A stretch of DNA of 64,000 bases from Darksidea phi (lineage: Eukaryota > Ascomycota > Dothideomycetes > Pleosporales > Lentitheciaceae): assembly GCA_030770425.1 (NCBI GenBank), contig JASJFT010000017.1, positions 124,001 through 188,000 on the forward strand, given 5' to 3'. Shown in pieces: positions 31,084 through 42,160 of this stretch. Positions within the stretch are counted from its first letter, which is position 1. Each line of letters starts with the position of its first letter. Under the pieces are notes generated by a model that ran no database searches, had not been told where the DNA came from, and was given only the letters and a program-made list of their open reading frames with translations. The position numbers and the translations under genes were made by a program.

Positions 31084-32877
31084 ATGGGCAACCAACACTC
31101 CCGCTCGTCAACCCCCACGAGCCACGCAGGCCCGCAGTCGCCCGGCGTGACCTGGGCGTCACATGCTCAGGCCCTTCACCCAGGCCATGACAGCTCACGC
31201 CTCCACGTCCACGGCCACGCGCCCAATCCGCGCCGGCGAGAGTCGATACAGGCCCTGAGCACCGTCAAGGCGAGCGCGGCCCCGCCAGCATCGACCCTCG
31301 AGAGCGCCGCCGCCCCGACGCCGTCTGGCCGCCCGCACAGTCGCGGCCGCGCGCAGACGGTCACGAGCTCCACCGCCGCCGTCGCCCACACGCTGCGCGC
31401 CGCCCAGGACACGCTCAAGCCCGCCGCCGACGACAGGCAGGACAGGCACCGCACGCAGGACAGGCACCACGGGCACCACGGGCACCACGGGCACGCCAGC
31501 CACGACAGCATGGGCAACGAGCAGAGCCGCCCCAAGGCCAGCACCCGCCCGCTCTCGCCGCCCAAAGCGAAGCACACGCCCGCCGTCCCCTCGCCGCAGA
31601 CGCGTCCCGTCGACGTGCCCCAGGGCCCCCAGGCCCCGCGCGACGAGACGCACACCCGCACCGCCGCCGCCGCCTCCATTGAGCCCGCCGACGCCTCGCA
31701 CAGCGACTTCATCGTGCCCTCGTCCCACTACAACCGCCCGCCGCGTCTGCCCCTCCCCATCGAGCAGGAGATCATCACCCCCGGCTCCCCCATCATCTCG
31801 CCTGCCGACGTCGCCAGTCCCATCGGCCATGGCGAGGTCGACAGCGCCCTCCCGCGCCGCTCGTCCATGCTGAGCACCACCACCGCCGACGACGACGACT
31901 TCGGCGATGAGTTCAAGACCCCCCAGGGCCAGCCCACCGTGCCCACGCTGATCGAGTGGGAAGGGCCCGGCGAGCGCGTCTACGTGACGGGCACATTTGC
32001 GGGGTGGAACCGGAAATACAAGCTGCATCGAAAGTGAGTGTGCTATTCCCTTCTTCTCCCAGGCAGAGCATGCTGCATGGCTGCCTGCATCCATTCATCT
32101 CGCGGGCTACATTGCACACCGGCAGTACTGACATGTCTTTCTCTGTAGCGGTCCGAGCAAGAAGAAAGATGTCCTCTCCGCCTACGTGCACATCACCCCC
32201 GGCACCCACCACCTCATGTTCTTCGTCGACAACGACATGCGGACATCCGACAAGCTGCCGACGGCGGTTGACTACACCAACATCCTTGTCAACTACCTGG
32301 AAGTGTCGTACGACGACGTTCCCAAGACGGAAGCCGACGCTCCTGTCGAACGGAAGCCGGAGCCCGTTCCCGTGCAAGATCGGCCTGCTCCAGTGGGTAT
32401 CTATCCGCCGGAGATCCTGCCACCAACCCCCGAACTTAAAGCCGTAACGAAGCCTGTTCCAGAGCCCAAGCCAAAAGTGCCGCCACCCTCCCCCAAAAAA
32501 TACCATCAGAACATTCCGCGTTATCTGCTGGACCTCGATGCGCCTGAAGAGTCGCGGCACTTCGCACGCGCCAATGCTGTTGCGGCCAATCTGCCTACCC
32601 CGCCAACTCTCCCCATGTTCCTCAGCAAGAGCATCTTGAACGGGGTAACGCCAATGAAGGACGACAGCAGTGTGTTGATTCTGCCGAATCACACCGTGTT
32701 GAATCACTTGGCGACCAGCAGCATCAAAGACAACATTCTTGCAACCAGTGCGACCACCAGATACAAGCAAAAGGCGAGTCGAAATCGCATTTACACGTGG
32801 ACAAATGACTGACAACCATACAGTTTCTAACGACAATCATGTACAAGCCTAAACATGAGGATGACCGGGAGTACTAG
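31084..32877 (+). CDS. GAL83: SNF1/AMPK protein kinase beta subunit
   Basis: Scaffold and targeting subunit of the SNF1 kinase, linking the catalytic and gamma subunits in glucose signalling. Exons 31084-32033, 32149-32773 and 32824-32877; 542 residues. It opens MGNQHS, an N-myristoylation context. A long, Ala/Pro/Ser/His-rich disordered region includes three repeats of GHH. The glycogen-binding domain (about 288-370) has EWEGPGERVYVTGTFAGWN and ends near NYLEVSYDD. The C-terminal ASC domain contains YHQNIPRYLLDLD and ends TRYKQKFLTTIMYKP, the conserved beta C-terminus. That end requires the last intron (32774-32823), which starts GCGAGT, not GT, and ends ATACAG. Reading through it would replace the conserved terminus with an unrelated tail. 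Confidence 0.93.
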
Positions 32878-33449
32878 GTCTCCCACCCTTTTCGCACACG
32901 AATGGTGTCTCGCTTCCGCTTTGTGATTTCGCGTATGGGCGGATGGACGATGAACGATTGGATGATCATGACAGGTGGATATTCCATAGACCGACACGTT
33001 TCTCTAATCACGCAGCATAGCCTCTGGTCCCGCCTTAGTTAACTCCCTGTTTTCTGAAATAGTCAGAATGGGCATCATTGTGGGGCGGTTCGCATAGAGT
33101 TTAATCTCTTTTGTCGGTTTTGGTTCGGTATTTGGTTCGGTAAGATCGCATGGAGAAAGAGGAGACGGATGTCGAGATGGTACGGTCGACCCGTGGGTAG
33201 CGAGCCAGGCGTTGGTAGGTAAAATTTATGAGGCCTTGACTTTTACCTGTTTCTTCAACTCTAACGCCGATGAGTGCGCATGAACTCTTTACGGTGTGTA
33301 TGTTGATGGATTTTAAGCCTGAAAACATTAGGTGTCCCGCGCAGCTCCGCTAGAAGGGCTTTTGAGCAGGGTATACAATCGCATTGTTTACTTAGTTCAT
33401 GTATTCGGCGCCGAGAATTCAAAGCTAGGGGTGATGGAACGGGTATACC
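32878..33449. other. Intergenic, no gene recognised
   Basis: Between the SNF1 beta stop and the next plus-strand gene. No domain, repeat or RNA seen. Confidence 0.45.
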
Positions 33450-34544
33450 ATGTCACAATATCCTATTCATCCGTTTGCCAAACCGTCATTAGAAAGAAAA
33501 GGCAATACCACGAGGGAGGTGAGAGCCATGGATCACCTCGAAGCGCCGAGCCACGCCTTATCCCCAACCCCACCCGCCATGTTTATCATGCGGGAGATAA
33601 CGGCCTCGCCGACAGCAATCCCCTTTTCTGCCTTCCTTCCTCGTCCCGTCGGATACTCGTACGTCGAGAACAGTAAGAACCCCACATTGCTGTTTTCATT
33701 TGTAACTGTTTCGTCGTCGACGGCAGGGACCGAGCGACGACATGGTGTATTACGAGCGGTTTTCGCTCCCTAGAAACGACACGGCGTTGGTTGCTTCTCT
33801 TCAAGACATGATCGAAGACTTGAAAAATGATGTTCCGCGGTTAGAGAGGAGGCTGGTCAATGTAAGGGTGTTTATGAAGAGGATTATCGGGGAGGGGCAG
33901 TATGTCGACCTTTTCTCCGGGACGCGATGGTGGAGACTGCATAGTGACAGTTGCGATAGGAGTAACGGCTAAAACCCTAAGCGCAAAGACAGAGGGCAAC
34001 AGGAAATAGAATAGAACGATTATCCATGCATGCACCACGCAGCCGTAGGCTTTGGCGGGATTGGGTGGATCGCATGGAGGAGGAGGATGGGGAGCATGTG
34101 TTGGTAGGCAGAACAATGGAGGGATGGAATGGGATCCCTCCGGGGGTGGATCTATCATCGTACACTTATCCCGACGATGCAAACGCAAACGGCGTGTCAT
34201 CCTTCTCCAACTCGTTCGATGATACAACGGGCTCAACATCGGAATCGCGAGAACCGCTCATGTCTGGCGCGAACGGTGCTTCTGCCTCCTCATCGCGGTC
34301 ACGCATGGCGAACGGCATGCATAATGAAGTGGATACGGCGTCATTACAAAAGAAGAAAAACTCGGGCAATACGGAATTTATGAGTGGGGCGAATAGCGAT
34401 GGGAGCAGAGCGGATACAGGCGACGCTGGGAGGAAATCTAGAAGGTCGAAGTTAAGGAGAAGCCTTAGCAACGTCATAAATAGGCGCCATCCAAACAAGG
34501 AACGTAGGGAGACGAGGAAGGTGAGCGGAACTCCGATCCGCTAA
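33450..34544 (+). CDS. Hypothetical protein, 266 aa, coiled-coil centre and basic tail
   Basis: Four-exon model: 33450-33518, 33616-33672, 33727-33899 and 34043-34544. All introns are GT-AG (GTGAGA, GTAAGA and GTATGT donors) and the phases agree. The central part (VYYERFSLPRND, then ALVASLQDMIEDLKNDVPRLERRLVNV) is amphipathic and probably coiled coil. LWRDWVDRMEEEDGEHVL follows, then a Ser/Gly/Asn-rich disordered stretch, and a basic end (RKSRRSKLRRSLSNVINRR) that could be a nuclear signal. I do not recognise it. The central exons look protein-like; exon 1 and the acceptor choice at 34043 (versus 34049) are less certain. Confidence 0.55.
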
Positions 34545-35088
34545 TCCTCGAAGCGGTCAGAAATCTTTGGTGTCTGAATGTTGGAGGTTTTGCGTTTTAC
34601 GCTCTAGATGTTCAGTGGTTATCTAGAGTGTAGGAAACTTCTCTGTCCCGTTACTTTTGTCGATTCTATGAGAGTATGTATCCCTGTCGCCATGATGATA
34701 CTCATTTACAGCATATCCTCTGTGAGACTATCGCTTCAATCCACCTAGATTACACACAGCAGACGTTCCCTCTCAAACGTGATAATTTAATTTGTTCCAA
34801 AATCAATCTCGTCGAAATGTATCTACCCTCATTAACTTGATAAGCATTTCCAACCTTAGTCACCTTTAAGAAGTTGCTTCTCCAACCAGCCAGGAGAGCG
34901 GCTTTAGGATCGGTAAGGTTAAATTATCTAAAGTTCATAACCAATAGGCCCGCTTAAGTACTGCTTACACACATCAAAAAGCAATTTGTTGAAGTAAGGA
35001 GAGGTTTAAATTTTGGACGAGAGGAGTGTTAACCATAGCTCGACGTAAAAAGTACTAGTTTTCAGTAAAGCAAAAATGCAAAAAGAAA
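34545..35088. other. AT-rich intergenic, no gene recognised
   Basis: Start of a gene-poor, AT-rich tract that continues to about 38.3 kb, apart from a tRNA gene and a pseudogene. Nothing else seen here. Confidence 0.45.
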
Positions 35089-35244
35089 TGGACTTGCTGG
35101 GAATCGAACCTAAGCCTAGTTAGTACTGGTAATTTCGTTACCCAGCCGAAAGAGTTGGCTTACCCAGGACCTTTCCCATCGTATTGCAGGTGGCACAGCA
35201 CGCTTCAATGCTAAGGGAAAATTATACCACTAAACCACAAGCCC
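35089..35244 (-). tRNA. tRNA-Ala(AGC): tRNA-Ala (AGC) gene with two intervening sequences
   Basis: Minus strand, position 1 at 35244. Acceptor GGGCTTG pairs with CAAGTCC and includes the G3:U70 pair that identifies tRNA-Ala; discriminator A at 35089. The A box TGGTTTAGTGG is intact. Anticodon arm TTCCC-TTAGCAT-GGGAA carries AGC. A 30-nt intron (35208-35179) sits after position 37, the normal eukaryotic site. A second insertion of 54 nt (35163-35110) lies in the T-arm. Removing both gives a 72-nt tRNA with T-arm CTGGG-TTCGATT-CCCAG. A T-rich Pol III-type terminator follows. The second insertion begins GTAAGC and ends TTAG with TACTAAC near its end. Either a functional gene with two introns or a damaged copy; the exact restoration of the T-arm favours the first. 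Confidence 0.85.
35110..35163 (-). other. Spliceosomal-type intervening sequence in tRNA-Ala T-arm
   Basis: 54 nt, donor GTAAGC, branch-like TACTAAC 9 nt before the 3' end, acceptor TTAG. Its first and last parts (TAAGCC and GGCTTA) can pair, and GGTAA-CGAAA-TTACC forms an inner hairpin. Size and signals match the protein-gene introns of this window. Confidence 0.7.
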
Positions 35245-36578
35245 CGTATTGACAATTGGTAGTTTCGTTGGGACTAAAAATTTATATTGAATGATTTCCC
35301 GTACGAATTGGGTGAAATTTGATAGGTTCGTACAAGATGGCGTACTAGCAGGTTAGCACCGAACGCTAAATAGCCTAAGAAATATGTGCAAGCTAAAACG
35401 CGATAAAATTCTCAAGCGAACATTGATATCTAGCGTGCCTGGGGGGCGGGTAGAGGGTTTCGGGTACAACGCGATAGCCTTGGCGCAATGCACGCATGAC
35501 GACATAAATGCTGCGATATCTATGGCAGATTCCGAGCTAATTCGGGGGTTTGGGGTTGTGGCAAGGGCGAAATTGACTCCGCTGTCCTGTACATGATCAG
35601 CCAAAGTTTGGGATCGCATCTAAACATCCCTCAAATAGCCTGGAGACTGTGCGCATTAGAACTACGAAAGGAGCTAATCAAATTCAGTGTCGGACGGGTG
35701 CATCTAATGAACACCGCACCGAGATGACTACGTGAGCTCGACATTCAGCCGAGCGGTGGCCGATGTCATGTGGGATTACTTCGCTATCGAAAGCAAAGAA
35801 TTCCTAATTGTGGGATAGAGAAAAGATTTGTTTCAAGCTATCTATCAGCGTAACAATTGCTTCCCTACTGGTCCCCTGAAACTGACCACTTCCCAACCTA
35901 TCTCCCTCGATATCTTCCATGACCAAGTCCGACAATAGAGGCTCCAGGGATATTGGAGGCTTCATCTAACAGGATGAGGCTTCCAGAGTCCCCGTGCAAG
36001 AACTGCGGAACCCCCTCCACGCCTAAGAGGGCGTGACAGAAAACCTTAACTTCCCACCTTTTTCTCACCTTTATCTGCTGGTTCGTTGGCGTCTTTGGCG
36101 AGGGGAAAGGACGCCCATGGCGATCTTGGATGCGGATTACTGAGTCTATGGCGCTAACAGTACCTCTCGTCCAGCCTGATGTCCTTGCTCATTTCGTGGC
36201 CTTGTAGTTCTGAGGCGCAAAAATTGTGCAGTTTTGGGTGATCTCATTTTGGTTGCGGATATAGTGGGCAGTTGAGGGTACATCTCGGAGGCGATAAGGA
36301 ATAGATTTTGACTGATCTACCTGAATCAAACAGCAGACAAGTACCCAGACATTGCATTCGTTTACCCCAAGTGGTGGGTTCTTGGAAGTTTGAAATCCAG
36401 AAGCTGCGTAGATACCGCCAACTTAACAATTAAGTCTTCTGCTATTTTAAGCCGTTACTCTGAGGACTGTTCCTTAAGGAATGCATACTTTGTACGATCT
36501 TTTGCCATTTTGCAGCTGGGATCGTCCTCGGTGAGGCATGCGAGCTTCTGAGAGGGGTCTCCGTGCTTCTTCCTTTCT
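35245..36578. other. AT-rich intergenic, no gene recognised
   Basis: No coding frame with a domain; frames at 35353-35619 and 35384-35596 overlap on opposite strands without features. Possibly more decayed sequence like the adjoining pseudogene. Confidence 0.4.
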
Positions 36579-37262
36579 TCATATAATTGCTGTTATGCTT
36601 TGAACTGTAACCTCGTGGTCACGATCAGAAGGGCTGACCATGGTCCCATATGGCTGCCCTAAACCGGAATGAAATGGCCCAGACATAGAGCCTTGGGCTG
36701 TGAAAGCATCGACAAAGATATTTCGGTTGCCGAGACCTAGTTCATGAACTGAAGAAACCCTCTGGAGCTTGATCCTACCGCCCAAAGTTCCAGTGTTGGT
36801 AGCTCCAGATGCTGCGAATGAAAAGCCCATCTTGATAGTGTTTTCGTAGGGGCTGTTCATGATAGCGCCATTAGCTTCAGTACGAGTCAGAAGATTTACG
36901 ACTTTAAGCTAAAGAAGCACGATGCCGACCTCTGGATTTTTGGCTTGCAGTAGTTGGTAGAAGGCAGGGAGTTGTATCCACCAGGCATCGTTTTTGGCAT
37001 CCTATGCGCTTATAATAACTGTTAGTTGCATACCGCGCGATGGGGATTCCCGGTAGAAGACATCGATTCCCACCCAGTTGTGGTTCTCGATTGTAGCAAG
37101 AAAGTCATGAAGGACATTGTTCCAGCCCTCAACGAGATCGCGATCAGTTGATAAGACAGGCGAGGTTCGAAGCCTCCTATAGAATAGTCGCTAACCGATC
37201 AGTTCAATGGTCCAACAGATTCTCGACTGAACCAAACTTAAGCGGATCTCCTTGACTGCCAT
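36579..37262 (-). pseudogene. Decayed gene with three in-frame TAG stops, family unknown
   Basis: A single minus-strand frame can be read from ATG at 37262 to the stop at 36579, interrupted only by TAG at 37193-37191, 37004-37002 and 36911-36909. Between the stops the sequence is clearly protein-like, for example GWNNVLHDFLATIENHNWVG, then MQLTVIISA(stop)DAKNDAWW and PEVGIVLL. A Gly/Ser/Thr-rich C-terminus follows. All three interruptions are TAG, as expected from C-to-T or G-to-A changes of CAG or TGG codons, the change made by repeat-induced point mutation. I do not know the family. It lies in the gene-poor AT-rich tract. Confidence 0.55.
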
Positions 37263-38412
37263 GACCCATTGATCTTTGGCAACTATACTCGTAGGTAGAG
37301 ATGAGCACAAGAGTAAGGTAGCGATCATCAGCATCTACTCCGTGATTTGTACGGTACGCGAAGAGTAGACCACATTGGCGAATCTGATATCTTGATACTA
37401 CGTCCTGGTATTCCTTTTGTGATGGTCGAAGTTAGGAACATATGTGTCCGTGTCTGGGTCTGGGCGTCTTCTCAGTTCGACTGGGAGGATGAGTTTTCCC
37501 ATCTTCATTGGAGCGGGCTGAAGGATACCTTGAGGCCAGGACAGTGGTTAAGGTGTGACGTCGTTCTGCAGAGTGGCGTTAAGACAGCGCCTGGGGCTTT
37601 AGCGAGCGAGGCTCGGCTCGTGGTAACCCGAAACTACAAAACACCCGATCCGTACATCATTAGCATCAAAGGCGCATCCCATCGTGCCTACTGCCCCGTT
37701 GCCCCTTTGCCCCTTGGGGTATCCTTGTGCTGTTAATCTGGCGGTGAAGCCGTTGCCTTCGTCTAGCTGCCTACCTGCTGAATTACCTTTGGATGCTAAC
37801 GCCGTGTACACCATGCATAACCAACGATGAAAGCTCATTCAAGTACTAATAGCTCTACCAGGCTTGACTTTATCACCATGCTACGCCGCCCGCACGCTTT
37901 TGCAGATAACTCGACTCCCGACAGATACGGACGCCGGAAGCCGTGTGAAATTCCTCGAGCGACTTCGGCACTTTTCTCCTGCCAATCATATCGCTTCACG
38001 ATCGATACACGCATTTCGAGACGCGCCCGGGAAACGCTCCAGAAGGGCGAGTGGTTGCTTCTGGAGCCGAGTGACTGCTTTGGGAGCCTTTTGGCTTTGG
38101 AGCTTTCCAGGACAAGACCGAACACGTACCCGTCACGGCCATACTTCTATCATTGATGTCTCTAGCTAGCGAAGGCGCGATACGTGACCCAGCTCCCGCC
38201 GCAACGAACAGTCGCCTGCCCCGTCGTTTACCCGGTTCGGGTGCGGTGCAGCATCTCTAGCGGCGCTTCCCTTGGCAACAGCTTGTGCGCTGATGTTGCT
38301 CTGCGGGTTGTCTTTGGTCTTGCCACCCGCACATCGCTCACATCGCTCACATCGTCCAAACTGTCACGCTACGATTTGTTCAGATACACTTTATTCCGAT
38401 CCTCATGCGTGC
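37263..38412. other. Intergenic upstream of Zn2Cys6 gene
   Basis: Holds the promoter and leader of the Zn2Cys6 gene. A short 9-bp tandem (CACATCGCT repeated) lies near 38331-38352. The 129-codon plus frame at 37347-37736 has no recognisable domain. Confidence 0.4.
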
Positions 38413-41080
38413 ATGTCTTATCAAGCTCCACAGCCCCCCGAATCGGACCGTCCGCCCAGGGTGCCCATTCCGCGCCTTGAGAGACGCGCAGGCACCGAAG
38501 CAGCGCCCAGTCCACCCCGATCCGGCAACATACACCGGGTCTCACGCGCATGTGTGGCGTGCCGAAGGCGCAAAGTGAGATGTGATGGAGGACGGCCGCA
38601 ATGCCAGAACTGTCTAGACAAGGACAAGCCCTGTGTCTACATGCAAAGTCGCAGACACCGTCTCAAAACGTCCGCCACCTCTTGCTCGTCCACCAGAAAT
38701 CTAACAACTGCTAAACGAAGCAGGGCTACAGAGCAGAATCAGGAAATAATCAGTTTCCTAGAAGATCTCAAACACTCGGTCACAGAGAATGTGAAACAGC
38801 AGATAGACAACTTGTTGGACCGAGTACGCCAAGGCTCTGGTACTGTAGTTACTGCGCATGCCATCTTCTAACTAGTCGCAGGTTACCGGCGACGTTTCCG
38901 ATGCCGTTTCGTCGTTGGCACTGCACCGATCCCCCGAATCTGACGACCTGCAAGGGGAAGACAATGTGTCCGCTGAAGTTGGCTCCAACGGCGATTTAGA
39001 TAGTGTGGACGAAGACAGTCGAGCGACTGGATTCATTGGAAAGAGCTCCGAGCTTCAATGGCTGCGGCGTTTACAAGTCCAGGTGGATCGTCAGGAAGAC
39101 GCGTCGACTGAAGTCGAAGGCCCCTATGGACCTCCCGGCGACAAACCCGACGCTGCATTCCAGCGCATGGAGGCCTCGAAAAGGCGTCAGGAGCAAAACC
39201 CTGGTGCACGCGTCAAAGCCAGTACGTCGTCCTTCTACTTGGATAATGGTGACATAGATATCAATTACACCGTCGATCCGTACGCGCTGCCGCCGCTGTC
39301 GACTGCTCAGAAGCTCTTCAACAGCTACATGGACACCGTTCAGGATTCGTTCCCATTACTCCCGAGAGTGTCTTTCACGGAGAATTTTCACGCGTATTAC
39401 GCATCCGTGACGCAGGGCACACCTTTTGCAGTACCCAACATGTGGCTTGCAATCTTGAATCTCGTATTCGCTATCGGAGCGAAGTATTCGCATTTAGCAG
39501 AAGCAGATTGGCGAGCGGACGATGGCGATCATCTTGTCTACCAATCGCGTGCCCACATCTTGGGACTGTACGGAAGTTCTCTGGTCTTTAATCCAGACCT
39601 CATGTTGATCCAGGTCACTGCACTTTATGCCTTTTACTTGATGACTATGGGGCGCGTGAACAGGTAACTTGAGTCCCACAGGTTTGTTCCCACTTGCTGA
39701 TGCCGCTCTGTGCAGGGCCTGGGTCGTCGTCGGTACCGCACTTCGTTGTGCTCTGGCTCTTGGACTACACATTCGAAACGAAGACCGAACCGCTACCATA
39801 GCCTGGAAAGAAACCTTGCTGCATATATGGTGGGGTCTATACTCTCTGGAAGGGCTTCTTGGCACAATGGTCGGGAGACCAAGCTTTATCATGGAAGATT
39901 TTTGCTCAGCGCCATTACCACTACCGTTGGCGACGGAGCACTTGTTTGACGAGACATTGGTGTATCAGTTCCATGAGCGATACAGAGCTACCAGTCTTTC
40001 CCAAAGCTCTTCTGGGCCAAGCTCAACAACGTCAGAGCCTTCGAATGCCGGCTCATACTTGAAAAGCAGGGTACAGATCGGCATGATCACGCAAAGAGCT
40101 ATCAATGACCTGTATTCTGCCAAAGTAATCATCAAGTCCTGGAAGCATGTGCAACAGACAATGTCTGCATTGTGCGATCAACTCGAAGCTTGGTTGGCTT
40201 CCCTTCCATCCGGCCTCAATTTCACTAAGTCGGATGCTGGTACCAGTTTCCGACGTGAACGTCTAATCCTCGAAATGCATTATATTGGGACAAAGATTCT
40301 TATTACTCGTCCTTGCCTGTGTAGACTCGACAGCCGCATTGCGAACCAAACCAAAGCTTCGGACAACTTCAACAGACAGACGGCTCAGACTTGCGTCAAC
40401 GCTGCAAAGACTATGGCGGACCTGCATCACGCCGATGCATGCTACCTATATCAGACTGGACCGTGGTGGTCCTTAGTCCACAATCTCATGCAAGCTCTCA
40501 TAGTTCTGCTACTTGAGATGTCCTATGGTACGGTCCACTTCTCTCAAAACGGGGAAGAAATCTTGCCCTCCGCGAAGACGCTTATCCGTTCTTTGAGAAC
40601 AATGAAAAAGAACAACCAGATTGCGGAGCGTGCTTATACTACGGCTTTCGGAATACTGCGAAGGCTGGCTCCACGTATCAATGCAGATATATCCGATCTT
40701 CTGGGAGAGGACGTTGCTAGCTCCGGGGTGACAACGAGGCCTAATACTGAGGATGGTTTTACGACCGGCGAGTATGTCCAAAGATTCTCGTTCCCAGCTG
40801 GTGAAGATAACCAGCAACTTAGGGGACAAGAAATGTTTGTTGGGGGGGGGGGGTTCTATGACTTCCAATCAGACCACACGTCAATGTTCGCATTTCCGTC
40901 AGGAGCAACCCAACAAGGTTGATCGCTCCTAGTGTTTATTGGCTGACGCGATCTAGCCCTCTATTCGGCAGTTCCTTTACGACTGCCTACGACGAGCACA
41001 ATCCCGTTACCCGCAGTGGCGCCTTTTCAAGCACAGATGTAGCCATGCCGGATATTCTACCTGAGGGCCCTTCGTCCTAG
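38413..41080 (+). CDS. Zn2Cys6 fungal transcription factor
   Basis: Exons 38413-38823, 38882-39663 and 39716-40897, and probably 40957-41080. The GAL4-type DNA-binding domain is near residue 46: CVACRRRKVRCDGGRPQCQN and then CLDKDKPC, spacing C-x2-C-x6-C-x6-C-x2-C-x6-C. A linker with a short coiled coil follows. The fungal transcription-factor homology domain runs from about 250 to 600 (NMWLAILNLVFAIGAKYSH; RAWVVVGTALRCALALGLH; ETLLHIWWGLYSLEGLLGT). An additional in-frame 54-bp intron at 38670-38723 is possible. The end is uncertain: without the last intron (donor GTCAGG at 40898) the frame stops at 40922; with it, an acidic Ser-rich tail ends at 41080. A G homopolymer (about 40844-40855) is a sequencing risk. 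Targets cannot be inferred. Confidence 0.82.
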
Positions 41081-42160
41081 GACTGGTCTTCATACTCCTC
41101 ATTAATAGTAGGAAAGGTGATAATAAGTGAAACTTGCACAAAATGGTTGGTTGGTTTAACCTAGTTTTAGCTGAAAATTATTCGCCTTATATGGCCCTAG
41201 CTCCAGATTAGCACATACACAGTAGTGTTTTATGTCCCGAAGTTCTGTTCTTGTACAACTTGCTACCACATCAATTAAGCGGAGGTATGTATTCTCTAGT
41301 AGACATGCCGAACTGCTACCGCAATAGAATCGGGGGAGGTGTAAAGTAAGTAGCAACACCATGCAAGCCTAGGCAGCTTTGATTGGGGACCTGAATTAAA
41401 AGGTTGGGTTGCCAGCCTGGAACTAACGGGTGGTTGCGTTTCTCTTCCAAGCTTTGCCGGCCATGCAATTTTGCGTACGGGACTAGGTGTGGATCATATA
41501 GGCAGGTGCTATCTCTTTAACACCCTTTTTGCTAGCATAGAGAGATATACTATGTTTACAACATTTAAAAAGTGGGGGGGGGGAATGGAACAATTGGATA
41601 GGCGGGGACGAAGCATTGAGGCCAGAAACGAGCTTCAAAAGATTGAATATCCCAATCTGTCACATGTGGGTGGTCGTAAATTCATGCTCTGAAGGTAGAA
41701 CCATTACATTGCGCTGGTATGTGAGGAGAACTCGTGTTTGATGTCGTTTGGCAGTTCGGCGACAAGAGTAATTATTCGCCAGAAGACAAGTTAGATCGCA
41801 TTTACGAGTTGTTCTTTCTCTCGCCTTTATTTAGCGGCGTTATTCCTACTATGTTGATAGACTCCGTCTGAAGACTTTTAGTAAACGTGGTGGGGGCAAA
41901 GCTGTGTGTCATTTACGTACGGCTAATTGTCCGCCCCGTATAAGCTTCCTCTAGAAAGTGCGAGGGACATTACTTGGCAGTTGTACGATTTAGATCTAAT
42001 CTCGGCCTATGCGTACGTATGTCCTACTCCACTCTGATCGATGCACGACTTCGTCACATTCAACGCTGGCATTCTACTACAAGCACATGCACTATACTTG
42101 TATTGAATCTCGTAAAGTTGCCACTCGGTTTTTTTCCGATGAACGGTCTGAAAGAACTTT
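41081..42160. other. AT-rich intergenic, no gene recognised
   Basis: Between the Zn2Cys6 factor and the CAP59-like gene. Contains a G-run at about 41574-41582. No RNA or coding feature seen. Confidence 0.45.

Noticed and set aside
32774..32812. SNF1 beta ending at 32812
   Set aside because: Read-through of the GC-AG intron; loses the conserved FLTTIMYKP end.
35089..35244. Reading the tRNA-Ala locus as a plain tRNA pseudogene
   Set aside because: All stems, the identity pair G3:U70, the A box and terminator are intact, and the only lesion is a precisely excisable GT-AG segment. Not excluded, but less likely.
37347..37736. 129-codon plus-strand frame
   Set aside because: No recognisable domain and no supporting splice structure in a decayed region.
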